NCBI RefSeq assembly: GCF_900099655.1
Contig: NZ_FNDC01000001.1
Span: 1-64,000 of the forward strand
Direction: 5' to 3'
Length of the DNA stretch: 64,000 bases
Origin: Planococcus glaciei
Lineage (GTDB): Bacteria > Bacillota > Bacilli > Bacillales_A > Planococcaceae
Shown: positions 51,918-60,354 of the stretch, in pieces
Layout of the letters: each line of letters begins with the position of its first letter
How positions within the stretch are numbered: position 1 is the stretch's first letter
Notes under the pieces: generated by a model
The model's input: the letters and a program-made list of their open reading frames with translations, nothing else
Told to the model about the DNA's origin: nothing
Database searches by the model: none
Made by a program: the position numbers and the translations under genes

Positions 51918-52580
51918 TCATTTGCTTTTTAGAAGATTGACGTGATCTGTCGTGCCATCTTTCGCCAGGATATACTGCAATTCGTAATCTCCTACGTGAT
52001 AGACAAGATTTGTTTCACCGGTAGCTGGAATTTTACGTTCTTCCGCCGGCTCTCCAACATGCTCAAGCAAATCTTTCTTTGCAATGCCGCCAAGATTCGT
52101 TTGGCGCTCCACGTTGGTGCCGAAATAGCGCGCTTCTTTCATGACATTGTTTTTATCATAGGCGATTTGATAAGAAGCATTCCCCATCGAACCGTGATAA
52201 AAATCGAATTCATCCACTTGCTCCTCCGGCTCGCCTATTGCGGCATACACTTCATCGCGCGTTGCTTTCCCGACTTGAAACCCATCAGAGAATCGGTAGA
52301 CAATACCGGATTCGGCGTTTTTTACAATTTCTTTTAAAGTGTCTATTGCCATTCCTTTTTGCTCGTCATCGACTACCGGTTCTTCCACTTCACTCTCACT
52401 CTCCGGCTCTTCCGCCTTCTCCTGTTCCGTCTCTGCTGCTGCTGTTTCTTCCACTGTTTCAGTTGAATGTTCTTCTGTATGGTTTTTTGGCACGTCCTCG
52501 TTGCTGCTCACTTCGCTGCACGCGGCTAAGCTGAAAGCCAGCGTGGCTGCGCTGCCCAACCAAAATAGCTTTTTAACCAT
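51918..52580 (-). CDS. Uncharacterised lipoprotein
   Basis: 220 residues. A lipoprotein signal with lipobox SLAAC is followed by an acidic Glu/Thr-rich linker (about 22-70) and a globular domain (about 75-220) with VGKATRDEVYAAIGEPEE and LLEHVGEPAEERK, two GEP-containing segments that look like a duplicated small domain of the DUF4309 type. The function is unknown; it is surface-anchored. The start at 52580 follows GGGGGGTG; the longer frame is not supported. It is monocistronic, with a terminator. Confidence 0.75.
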   Translation of the reverse strand: MVKKLFWLGSAATLAFSLAACSEVSSNEDVPKNHTEEHSTETVEETAAAETEQEKAEEPESESEVEEPVVDDEQKGMAIDTLKEIVKNAESGIVYRFSDGFQVGKATRDEVYAAIGEPEEQVDEFDFYHGSMGNASYQIAYDKNNVMKEARYFGTNVERQTNLGGIAKKDLLEHVGEPAEERKIPATGETNLVYHVGDYELQYILAKDGTTDHVNLLKSK

Positions 52581-52695
52581 AAAACACACCCCCCTTCCGA
52601 ATTTTGAATATTCTATTTTATAGACACTTGAACACAAGATTTGTTGCATGTCAAAACGTTCAGCTTCTATAAGTTAATTGAAATCCTTTGCATAA

Positions 52696-52725
52696 ACGAA
52701 AAAACCCATGCTTATCGCATGAGTT
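52696..52725 (-). terminator. Intrinsic terminator of metY-metX
   Basis: GAACTCATGC pairs with GCATGGGTT; the loop holds the metX stop codon, and TTTTTTCG follows on the minus strand. Confidence 0.8.
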
Positions 52726-53725
52726 CAGGAACAACCAGGCTATTCAATTTCTTTTGGATATACTCTCCCCATTTTTCAAACTCGACCAGAAAGCCGTCAT
52801 GTCCGAACTGGGTTTCGATGATTTCCCAGGAAGCATTCGGCATGCTCTTTAGCCACGGAATCATCTGCTCGCTCGGATACAGCAAATCATACGTAAAGGA
52901 CAGGGTAAAGATTTCCACATCGATTTTCTCCCGTGACACGTCATGGGTATTCATCGCTTTCAACAAGGTCAGGTAACTGTTAGCATCAAAGCGTTTCGCC
53001 AATTTTTGCCCCTGATAGTCCAAATATGATTCTACCTGGAACTGTCCTTCTTTGGTGCTGCGCCGGAAGCGCTGGTCGAACAAATTGCCGCTCCGGTAAG
53101 TGACCATTGCAGCCATTCGTGCCAGTTCAAAACCTTTTAAATCCGCTGAATCTGCATAATTGCCGCCTGCAAAAAGTGCATCGTTTTCTATGGACTGGAT
53201 GCCGATCCAGTTGAACGCTACTCCGTAATCGCTGTAGGCAGGCGTCACTGCAAGCGGCAAAATGCCATCTACAAAATCCGGATACAAATGCCCCCACTCC
53301 AGCGCTTTCATCCCGCCGAGCGACCCGCCAAGAACCGCTGTCAAATGAGTGATGCCGAGTTCTTTTAAAGCGGCATATTCCGCACGCACCATATCGCGTA
53401 TGGTAAGCAGCGGGAACGATGCCCGGTACGGTTCTCCGGTTTCCGGGTTTATCGACGTTGGCCCCGTTGAACCATGGCAGCCCCCGAGCACGTTAAAGGT
53501 AATGACTTGAAAAACGTCTGTATCCACAGCTTTTCCAGGCCCGATCAGCCCCGACCACCAACCTGGATTTTCAGCAGTGCCTACAGCGAACTGATCGCCT
53601 GTCAGCGCATGGCAGACGAGGATGGCCGGAGCCCCTTCTTTTCCGCAGCGTTCATAGGCAAGTTCCACATCATGCAAGACTTCCGTAGATTCTAAGGTCA
53701 GTGATCCTATGGATACAGTCGTCAT
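52712..53725 (-). CDS. metX: Homoserine O-acetyltransferase MetX
   Basis: 337 residues of the alpha/beta-hydrolase fold. The nucleophile Ser is in VLGGSLGGMKALEW, the acid in FTYDLLYPSEQ and the His in FGHDGF. LVCHALTGDQ and the conserved GLIGPGKAVDTD near the N-terminus are MetX hallmarks. It acetylates homoserine, and the neighbouring MetY then uses sulfide to make homocysteine. The start at 53725 follows AAGGAGGG. It is under the S-box upstream of metY. Confidence 0.93.
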   Translation of the reverse strand: MTTVSIGSLTLESTEVLHDVELAYERCGKEGAPAILVCHALTGDQFAVGTAENPGWWSGLIGPGKAVDTDVFQVITFNVLGGCHGSTGPTSINPETGEPYRASFPLLTIRDMVRAEYAALKELGITHLTAVLGGSLGGMKALEWGHLYPDFVDGILPLAVTPAYSDYGVAFNWIGIQSIENDALFAGGNYADSADLKGFELARMAAMVTYRSGNLFDQRFRRSTKEGQFQVESYLDYQGQKLAKRFDANSYLTLLKAMNTHDVSREKIDVEIFTLSFTYDLLYPSEQMIPWLKSMPNASWEIIETQFGHDGFLVEFEKWGEYIQKKLNSLVVPELMR

Positions 53726-53738
53726 GTCCGTTCCCTCC

Positions 53739-55028
53739 TTACACGTTTTCCAAAACTGCTGCCTGGATGGCTTGTTCAAGATCGGCGATCAAATCTTCCG
53801 GATTTTCAAGCCCTACTGACAAACGGATCAATTCTTCGGTAACACCGGACAATTCCAGTTCTTCTTTTTTCAATTGCTGATGCGTCGTCGAAGCCGGGTG
53901 GATGATCAAGGATTTGGCATCGCCGACATTCGCTACATGCGACCATAAGCCGACACTGTCAATGACTTTGCGCCCCGCTTCGCGTCCGCCTTTCACGCCG
54001 AAGTTGACGATAGAACCGTAGCCGTCTTTCAAGTACTTCTGCGCCAACTGGTGAGACGGATGGTCTTCAAATCCGATGTAGTTGACCCACTCCACTTGCG
54101 GGTGGTCTTTCAGATATTCCGCGATTAAGCGGGCATTGCTGTTATGGCGTGGAATGCGCAAATGCAAAGTTTCCAGTCCCTGCAGGAACGCATGGGCACT
54201 TTCTGCACTTAGTGACGGCCCGAAATCGCGAAGCAGCTGCACGCGCAGTTTGGTTGCAAACGAAGCACCTTCCACGTCAATGCCGTAGCGGATGCCGTGG
54301 TAGCTTTCATCCGGCTCTGTGTAGTTCGGGAATCTTGAATTGTTCCAGTTGAACTTGCCGCCGTCCACGACAACGCCGCCGATGGTCGTGCCGTGCCCGC
54401 CGATCCATTTCGTTGCGGAATGGATGACAACGTCGGCACCGAATGCGATTGGATTGCTGCCATAAGGGGAGGCGAATGTATTATCAATCAATAAAGGAAT
54501 TTGGTTTTCGTGAGCAATATCGGCTACCGCTTCTACATCAAAAACGTTCAAGCTCGGGTTCCCGATAATTTCACCGAAGATTGCTTTCGTTTTGTCCGTA
54601 ATGGCTGCCCGGAAGTTTTCCGGGTTCGTTCCGTCTACAAATTTAACGGTGATGCCGTAGCGCGGCAAGGTGTTGGCAAACAGGCTGTAGGTGCCTCCGT
54701 ACAGATTGCCGTCCGCTACAATTTCATCTCCTGCTTCCGCTACGTTCAAAATAGAGAAAGCAATGGCCGCCATTCCTGAAGCAAGGGCGACTGCAGCAGT
54801 CCCGCCTTCAAGAAGCGCCACACGCTGTTCAAAAACATCCACGGTCGGGTTCATGATGCGCGAATAAATATTTCCTTGTTCTTTCAATCCAAATAAGTTT
54901 TGGGCATGCTCCGTATTTTTAAACACATAAGAAGTGGTTTTATGGATGGCTACCCCTCTCGCTCCAGTCACTGGATCCGGTTGTTGTCCGCCGTGCAATA
55001 AAAGCGTTTCTGGTTTAAAATTTGTCAT
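53739..55028 (-). CDS. metY: O-acetylhomoserine aminocarboxypropyltransferase MetY
   Basis: 429 residues of the Cys/Met-metabolism PLP family. The PLP lysine is in HSATKWIGGHG, and the opening PETLLLHGGQQPDPVTGARGV and the length are typical of O-acetylhomoserine sulfhydrylase and not of cystathionine gamma-synthase. It uses sulfide or methanethiol to give homocysteine or methionine. CTTAGGAGG precedes the ATG. It is the first gene after a SAM riboswitch, and metX follows after 13 bases. Confidence 0.94.
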   Translation of the reverse strand: MTNFKPETLLLHGGQQPDPVTGARGVAIHKTTSYVFKNTEHAQNLFGLKEQGNIYSRIMNPTVDVFEQRVALLEGGTAAVALASGMAAIAFSILNVAEAGDEIVADGNLYGGTYSLFANTLPRYGITVKFVDGTNPENFRAAITDKTKAIFGEIIGNPSLNVFDVEAVADIAHENQIPLLIDNTFASPYGSNPIAFGADVVIHSATKWIGGHGTTIGGVVVDGGKFNWNNSRFPNYTEPDESYHGIRYGIDVEGASFATKLRVQLLRDFGPSLSAESAHAFLQGLETLHLRIPRHNSNARLIAEYLKDHPQVEWVNYIGFEDHPSHQLAQKYLKDGYGSIVNFGVKGGREAGRKVIDSVGLWSHVANVGDAKSLIIHPASTTHQQLKKEELELSGVTEELIRLSVGLENPEDLIADLEQAIQAAVLENV

Positions 55029-55081
55029 TTTGTTTTCCTCCTAAGGTTTTTTTGATGGAAACCGTGGTTGAGGAGGAATAG

Positions 55082-55250
55082 AAAAAAGCCCCCTTCAATT
55101 AAGAAGAGGGCCGTTGCATACGGATTGCCTCCTCTCATCTGCCAGATCCCGTCTTGCCGGATCTGTAGGATTTAGCACCTTTCCAAGCATCGCTTGTTGG
55201 TTGCCGGGCATCATAGGGCCTATTCCCTCCGCCTCTCTTGATAAGAGTAT
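55082..55250 (-). promoter_or_regulatory. SAM-I (S-box) riboswitch with terminator, metY
   Basis: On the minus strand the aptamer runs from CTCTTATCAAGAGAGGCGGA through GGGAATAGGCCCTATGATGCC, CCCGGCAACC and GGTGCTAAATCCTACAG to GATGAGAG, which closes P1 (55240-55247 with 55132-55139). The expression platform is the terminator GGCCCTCTT with AAGGGGGC followed by TTTTTTC (55082-55113). High SAM should end transcription before metY. Confidence 0.96.
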
Positions 55251-55278
55251 TCAGATTTAGTTTTCCATCATGTTGAGT

Positions 55279-55307
55279 AGTATAGAAAGAATAAAATAAT
55301 TTGTCAA
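55279..55307 (-). promoter_or_regulatory. Sigma-A promoter of metY-metX
   Basis: On the minus strand TTGACA (55307-55302), 17 bases, TATACT (55284-55279), about 30 bases upstream of the riboswitch. Both boxes are near consensus. Confidence 0.9.
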
Positions 55308-55376
55308 GTCTATCTTTTCTAAAAATTACGAAACTAATCCTCTCTTTAGCCGTTTACTATAGAGAGGTGAGAAAAT

Positions 55377-56018
55377 ATGGTTTTATGGATCGCAATTGCA
55401 TTTATTTCAGGTTATTTTATTGGCTGTTTTCATGGGTCTTCCCTCGCTCAGCTCCTATCCGGCGTCAATGTCAAAAAAGAAGGCGTCAAAAATTCCGGAG
55501 CGTCCAATGCGGCAATCGTCCTTGGCTGGAAATATGGCGCCCTTGTGGCTTTTTGGGATATCCTGAAAGGAGCCCTAGCCGTTATTGGGTTCCGCCTTTT
55601 ACTGAACAGCTTTTCTTTGCCGGAAGAGACGGTTTGGACGCTGCTGTTCCTGGTAGGGGCCGGCGTGATCTTCGGCCACAACTTCCCGTTCTATATGAGC
55701 TTTGACGGCGGCAAAGGAACCGCTTCTGTCATCGGCGTCATGCTTGCGCTCGACTGGAAACTCGGGCTTGCCGGCGGATTGCTGCTGGTGCTGGCTGCAC
55801 TTGCCACCGATTATTTGGTGATTGGCGTGCTGGTTTTATACGGCATGTTTTTTGCCATCGCCTACTGGCCGGCTGAAGGCATCTGGCCCCTTGCCACTGC
55901 TGTTGCCTTATTTGTTATGGCTATTTGGAAGCATCTTGAAAACATTATCCGCATCAAAAAGGGTACGGAAACGAAAGTATCGGCGGTATTTCGGAAGAAA
56001 CCAGCAGGGTCCGCCTAA
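55377..56018 (+). CDS. PlsY-like glycerol-3-phosphate acyltransferase family protein
   Basis: 213 residues with about five membrane helices. EGVKNSGASNAAIVLGWKYG and GHNFPFYMSFDGGKGTAS are close to the PlsY motifs that bind acyl phosphate and glycerol-3-phosphate. PlsY makes lysophosphatidate in phospholipid synthesis. The first motif is altered (HGSSLAQ), so this may be a paralogue with another substrate. GAGAGGTG precedes the ATG. It stands between two divergent methionine riboswitches but has no S-box of its own. Confidence 0.82.
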   Translation: MVLWIAIAFISGYFIGCFHGSSLAQLLSGVNVKKEGVKNSGASNAAIVLGWKYGALVAFWDILKGALAVIGFRLLLNSFSLPEETVWTLLFLVGAGVIFGHNFPFYMSFDGGKGTASVIGVMLALDWKLGLAGGLLLVLAALATDYLVIGVLVLYGMFFAIAYWPAEGIWPLATAVALFVMAIWKHLENIIRIKKGTETKVSAVFRKKPAGSA

Positions 56019-56085
56019 CACGTACGATTCACATAGGTCTTTTTGCTTCTTTTCTCTGCTTGAATAAAGTTTTTTAGAGATGCCC

Positions 56086-56114
56086 TTGACTTATTCGTTA
56101 TTTCACAATAAAGT
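56086..56114 (+). promoter_or_regulatory. Sigma-A promoter of metNIQ
   Basis: TTGACT (56086-56091), 17 bases, TAAAGT (56109-56114), just before the second S-box. Confidence 0.75.
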
Positions 56115-56145
56115 AAACATTACAAATCGAATAACGTACATCACT

Positions 56146-56324
56146 TTCTTATCCAGAGAAACCGAGGGACAGGCCCTATGACGTTTCGGCAGCGGGTTCG
56201 CTACATGCGAACACTGTGCTAATTCCTGCAGATGCTTTTTTGCATCTGGAAGATGAGAACGAGATGGTTTCATTCTGAAGCCTTCTTTTTTCTTGTGGAT
56301 AAGAAAAAAGAGGGCTTTTTTTCG
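56146..56324 (+). promoter_or_regulatory. SAM-I (S-box) riboswitch with terminator, metNIQ
   Basis: The aptamer runs from TTCTTATCCAGAGAAACCGA, GGGACAGGCCCTATGACG, CGGCAGCGGG and TGTGCTAATTCCTGCAG to GATGAGAA, closing P1 (56146-56153 with 56252-56259). A variable P4-like hairpin of TGCATC lies before the end. The terminator is AGCCTTCTTTTTTCTT with AAGAAAAAAGAGGGCT followed by TTTTTTT (56278-56324). Confidence 0.95.
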
Positions 56325-56388
56325 TTCTTTTTTGAAAGAAAGTGGAAGTGTACAGTAAAGGTTTAGACAGCAAGAGGAGGCATACCAA

Positions 56389-57420
56389 ATGATTCAATTC
56401 GAAAAGGTAGCAAAAACCTACCAGTCCGGCAAACAGGAAATCCATGCATTGAACGGGATTGACTTGACTGTCGAAACGGGTGAAATATACGGCGTTATCG
56501 GCTTTAGCGGCGCCGGCAAAAGTTCTTTGATCCGCACGGTCAACTTATTGGAACGTCCGACAAGCGGACGGGTGTTGATCCACGGCAAAGACATTTCCAC
56601 TCTTTCGAGTAAAGAAATACGCGAAACCCGCAAAGACATCGGCATGATTTTCCAGCATTTCAATCTGCTGAATTCGAAAACCGTATACCATAACGTCGCC
56701 ATGCCGCTTATCCTGGCGAACACACCGAAAAACAAAATCAAAGAACAAGTAAAAGACTTGCTTGATTTTGTCGGACTCGCAGACCAAGCTGAGAAATACC
56801 CGGACCAGCTTTCCGGCGGACAAAAGCAGCGGATCGGCATTGCCCGTGCGCTTGCCACCAACCCTTCGGTTCTGCTGTGCGACGAAGCGACATCTGCACT
56901 AGACCCGCAAACAACCCAGTCCATCCTGGAATTGCTTCGCCGCATCAACCGGGAATACAACATCACCATTTTGCTGATCACTCACGAGATGGGCGTGATC
57001 CGGGAAATCTGCGATAAAGTCGCGGTTCTCGAAGCCGGCAAAGTGATCGAGCAAGGCAGCGTATTCGAAGTATTCACCAATCCAAAGCAGCCGACGACCC
57101 AGCGTTTCGTCCGTTCGGTCATGAACGACGACTTGCCTGAATCGCTGTTGAACCAAATTCAGGACCCGAACCGCAGCCACACCATCTACCGCGTCCAGTT
57201 TACCGGCCCATCTGTCGGCCAGCCATTGATGTCGCGTGTATCGCGGGAGTTTAATCTTGATTTGAACGTGCTGTTCGGCAATATCACCGAACTCCAAGGC
57301 TCCCCATACGGCAATTTGATCGTCGAGTTTTCCGGAAAGCCGGCTGAAATCGAGCAGGCGTTGAAAGCAATCCGCAGCGACACGGTCAAAGTTGAGGAGG
57401 TTAAGAACTATGCTAGTTGA
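56389..57420 (+). CDS. metN: Methionine ABC transporter ATPase MetN
   Basis: 343 residues. The ABC domain has Walker A GFSGAGKSS, LSGGQ, and Walker B VLLCDEATSALD; the C-terminal NIL domain (about 265-340; VQFTGPSVGQPLMSRVSREF) binds methionine for allosteric inhibition. AGAGGAGG precedes the ATG. It overlaps metI by 11 bases and is controlled by the S-box upstream. Confidence 0.95.
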   Translation: MIQFEKVAKTYQSGKQEIHALNGIDLTVETGEIYGVIGFSGAGKSSLIRTVNLLERPTSGRVLIHGKDISTLSSKEIRETRKDIGMIFQHFNLLNSKTVYHNVAMPLILANTPKNKIKEQVKDLLDFVGLADQAEKYPDQLSGGQKQRIGIARALATNPSVLLCDEATSALDPQTTQSILELLRRINREYNITILLITHEMGVIREICDKVAVLEAGKVIEQGSVFEVFTNPKQPTTQRFVRSVMNDDLPESLLNQIQDPNRSHTIYRVQFTGPSVGQPLMSRVSREFNLDLNVLFGNITELQGSPYGNLIVEFSGKPAEIEQALKAIRSDTVKVEEVKNYAS

Positions 57421-58060
57421 TAACGAACAAATTTTAGAAGCCCTTTGGGAAACCGTTTATATGACAGGTGCTTCGTTTCTTTTTTCTTTGATCATCGGAT
57501 TCCCGCTCGGAATACTGCTGGTCGTCACCCGTAAAGGGCATTTATTGGCAAACGAGCCGGTTTCGAAAGTTTTGAACATCATCATTAACATTTTCCGCTC
57601 TGTGCCATTCATCATTTTGATGGTCGCCATCATCCCGTTGACCCGCCTGATCGTCGGCACGTCGATCGGCACAGCCGCCGCCATCGTGCCCCTGGTCTTT
57701 TATGCAGGGCCATATATCGCACGCTTGATCGAAAACTCCTTGCTTGAAGTGGATAAAGGCGTTATCGAAGCAGCGCAGGCAATGGGCGCTACACCCGGGC
57801 AGATCATCTTCCGCTTTTTGATCCCGGAAGCCTTGAGTTCCCTTGTCCTGGCATTGACGATTGCAATTGTCGGCCTGATCGGTGCATCCGCTATGGCCGG
57901 AGCCATCGGAGGCGGCGGCCTCGGAGACTTGGCCATCACCTATGGTTACCAGCGCTTTGATACCTTAGTCATGGTCATCACCGTCGCCATCCTGGTCATT
58001 CTCGTCCAAGGGGTGCAGTCGCTTGGAAATGTTTTGTCGAAACGCGTACGCCGCAGTTAA
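57410..58060 (+). CDS. metI: Methionine ABC transporter permease MetI
   Basis: 216 residues with five membrane helices and the EAA loop EAAQAMGATPGQIIFRFLIP, which contacts MetN. TRLIVGTSIGTAAAIVPL is typical of MetI. The start at 57410 follows GAGGAGG; the upstream ATG in frame lies inside metN without a ribosome site. Confidence 0.94.
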   Translation: MLVDNEQILEALWETVYMTGASFLFSLIIGFPLGILLVVTRKGHLLANEPVSKVLNIIINIFRSVPFIILMVAIIPLTRLIVGTSIGTAAAIVPLVFYAGPYIARLIENSLLEVDKGVIEAAQAMGATPGQIIFRFLIPEALSSLVLALTIAIVGLIGASAMAGAIGGGGLGDLAITYGYQRFDTLVMVITVAILVILVQGVQSLGNVLSKRVRRS

Positions 58061-58115
58061 CAACAATATCAATAAATTCTAAAACAACTAAAACAAACAT
58101 TGGAGGAAACACAAC

Positions 58116-58955
58116 ATGAAGAAAATTACTTCTCTTTTACTATTAGCCGCACTGGTTTTGCTTTTGGCAGCTTGCGGAGGCGGCGATGAAGAAGGCGCCG
58201 ATGGCAACCGAAAAGTTACACTCGGCATCAGCGGCTCTGATACAACCATTTGGGATTATATCGGCGAGAAAGCTGAAAAAGAAGGCATTGAACTTGAAAT
58301 TGTTACATTCTCCGACTATGTGGCACCAAACATGGCGCTTGCTGAAGGCGAATTGGATTTAAATGCATTCCAGACCATTTCTTATTTTGATGAATTCGTT
58401 GCTGAACATAAATTGGATATCGTCCCGATCGGTTCCACTGTTATTGCTCCAATGGGCCTTTACTCTGAAAAGTACAAGACGGTCGATGAACTGCCGGACG
58501 GTGCTCAAATTGCGCTTCCGAACGAAGCAACAAACATGGGGCGCGGCTTATTGCTCCTGCAGGAAGCCGGTTTGATCAAATTATCGGAAGATGCCGGGTT
58601 GACTGGCACTGCTGACGACATTATCGAAAACCCGAAGAACATCGAACTGGTGCCAATGATTTCCGGCCAGACGCCTCGTGCCATGGCGGACGTTGCTGCT
58701 TCAATCATCAATAACGGCGTTGCCGTCGATGCCGGCTTGAATCCATCAGAAGATCCGATTGCCCGTGAAAGTGAAACTGCCGCTCCTTACATCAACTTGA
58801 TTGCGTCCAGCAAGGAAAATGCTGACGATCCCGATTTCTTGAAAATCGTCGAACTGTACCAGCAGGACGATACTGCTGAATTCATCAAAGAACATACAAA
58901 AGGCGCTCAGATTCCGACATTCGTCCCTGTAGAAGAACTAGTGGATTACCAATAA
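58116..58955 (+). CDS. metQ: Methionine-binding lipoprotein MetQ
   Basis: 279 residues. A lipoprotein signal with lipobox LLAAC is followed by the NlpA fold: VTLGISGSDTTIWDYIGEKAEKEG, DLNAFQTISYFDEF, IALPNEATNMGRGLLLLQEAG. It binds D/L-methionine outside the membrane for MetNI. It is the third gene of the unit. Confidence 0.94.
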   Translation: MKKITSLLLLAALVLLLAACGGGDEEGADGNRKVTLGISGSDTTIWDYIGEKAEKEGIELEIVTFSDYVAPNMALAEGELDLNAFQTISYFDEFVAEHKLDIVPIGSTVIAPMGLYSEKYKTVDELPDGAQIALPNEATNMGRGLLLLQEAGLIKLSEDAGLTGTADDIIENPKNIELVPMISGQTPRAMADVAASIINNGVAVDAGLNPSEDPIARESETAAPYINLIASSKENADDPDFLKIVELYQQDDTAEFIKEHTKGAQIPTFVPVEELVDYQ

Positions 58956-58974
58956 ACCCTGAGGAGGAACATCA

Positions 58975-60183
58975 ATGACAGCTACCCAAGAAGCAGCCCT
59001 AACCATTTCCCAGTCCATCGACTCAAAACGCGAAGAGTATATCGCGACCAGCCAGGCAATCCATGCCAAGCCGGAAATCGGCAATGAAGAAGTGTTTGCC
59101 AGTGCTACTTTGGTGGAATTGCTGGAAGATGCCGGTTTCACTGTTGAAACGGGCGTTGCCGGACACGAAACCGCATTTTTTGCCAGCAAAGAAAGCGCGC
59201 TTCCGGGCCCGACGATTGCTTACCTCGCTGAATACGACGCGTTGCCGGGCCTCGGACATGCTTGCGGCCATAACATTATCGGCACGACAAGTGTCGCAGC
59301 GGCGATTGCCCTTTCGGAAACCTTTTCTTCTACTGGCGGACGCATCGTAGTTCTCGGGACGCCGGCTGAAGAAGGCGGACCGAACGGCAGCGCCAAAGGC
59401 AGTTTCGTGAAGCACGGGCTGCTCCAGGGAATTGATGCTGCATTGATGATCCACCCATCCGGGAAATCGGCCATCACCGGCCCTTCCCTTGCGGTCGACC
59501 CGCTTGATTTTCACTTTTACGGAAAACCGGCGCATGCGGCTGCGTCTCCGGAAGAAGGCATCAACGCCCTCGACGCGGTGCTTCAGCTGTTCAATGGCAT
59601 TAACGCCCTGCGCCAGCAATTGCCGTCTGATGCCCGCGTCCACGGCATTATCACGCACGGCGGCGATGCGCCGAATATCATCCCTGAATACGCTTCGGCC
59701 CGTTTTTACATCCGTGCCGATTCCTGGAAGAAGACCGAAGACACCGCACGAAAAATCCGGTCTATTGCTGAAGGCGCTGCCCTTGCAACTGGAGCAACGG
59801 TCAAAATTGAGCGGTTCCAGAACGAAGTGAAAGATCTGGTGTTGACCGATGCCTTGGATGCAATTGTGCGCGAAGAACTGCTGGCGGTCGGCGAAGAAGT
59901 CGCTGCTTCCCGCTCGAAAGGACTCGGTTCAACGGATGCCGGCAACATCAGCTACGAAGTGCCGACGGCTCATCCGTACATCAAGATCGGTCCGGATGAC
60001 TTGATTGCCCACACCGCTGAATTCCGTGAAGCGGCCAAGTCCGAAGCCGGCAATGAAGCATTGATCCGCGGCGCGAAAGCTCTTGCGAATACAGGCTATC
60101 GCCTGCTGACGGATGCTGCGCTTCTCGAAGAAGTCAAACGGGCGCACGCGCAATCGCTGATTGAGAAAAATAATAAAAAATAA
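58975..60183 (+). CDS. M20 family amidohydrolase in methionine operon
   Basis: 402 residues of the M20D/AbgB-like peptidase group. Metal-site residues are in GHACGHNI, the EEGG block of GTPAEEGGPNGSAKG, and MIHPSG; the lid domain starts at DFHFYGKPAHAAASPEEG. Members cleave N-acyl or peptide bonds of amino-acid derivatives. It lies 19 bases after metQ with GAGGAGG and no terminator between, so it shares SAM control; this suggests release of methionine from an N-acyl or dipeptide form. The substrate is inferred from context only. Confidence 0.88.
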   Translation: MTATQEAALTISQSIDSKREEYIATSQAIHAKPEIGNEEVFASATLVELLEDAGFTVETGVAGHETAFFASKESALPGPTIAYLAEYDALPGLGHACGHNIIGTTSVAAAIALSETFSSTGGRIVVLGTPAEEGGPNGSAKGSFVKHGLLQGIDAALMIHPSGKSAITGPSLAVDPLDFHFYGKPAHAAASPEEGINALDAVLQLFNGINALRQQLPSDARVHGIITHGGDAPNIIPEYASARFYIRADSWKKTEDTARKIRSIAEGAALATGATVKIERFQNEVKDLVLTDALDAIVREELLAVGEEVAASRSKGLGSTDAGNISYEVPTAHPYIKIGPDDLIAHTAEFREAAKSEAGNEALIRGAKALANTGYRLLTDAALLEEVKRAHAQSLIEKNNKK

Positions 60184-60186
60184 CCG

Positions 60187-60215
60187 AAAGGCAGCGAAAA
60201 TTCGCTGCCTTTTTT
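60187..60215 (+). terminator. Intrinsic terminator of met transport operon
   Basis: AAAGGCAGCGAA pairs with TTCGCTGCCTTT around AA, followed by TTT. Confidence 0.92.
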
Positions 60216-60223
60216 GTGGAGAA

Positions 60224-60307
60224 GCGTATTTTAACCGCAACCGGGCGTATTTTAACCTTTACTGTGCATATCCATGCCACAATCGAGCGTATTTCCAAAA
60301 TTCTCTT
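60224..60307. repeat. 21-nt-period repeats upstream of pepT
   Basis: GCGTATTTTAACC at 60224 and 60245, then GCATATCCATGCC at 60266 and GCGTATTTCCAAA at 60287: four units spaced exactly 21 nt. They lie between the met terminator and a TAAAAT box before pepT. Two helical turns per unit would put them on one face of the DNA. Confidence 0.55.
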
Positions 60308-60354
60308 TTTTCATGCTAAAATAAAGAGAATACATATCTTAGGGGGAACTGTAC

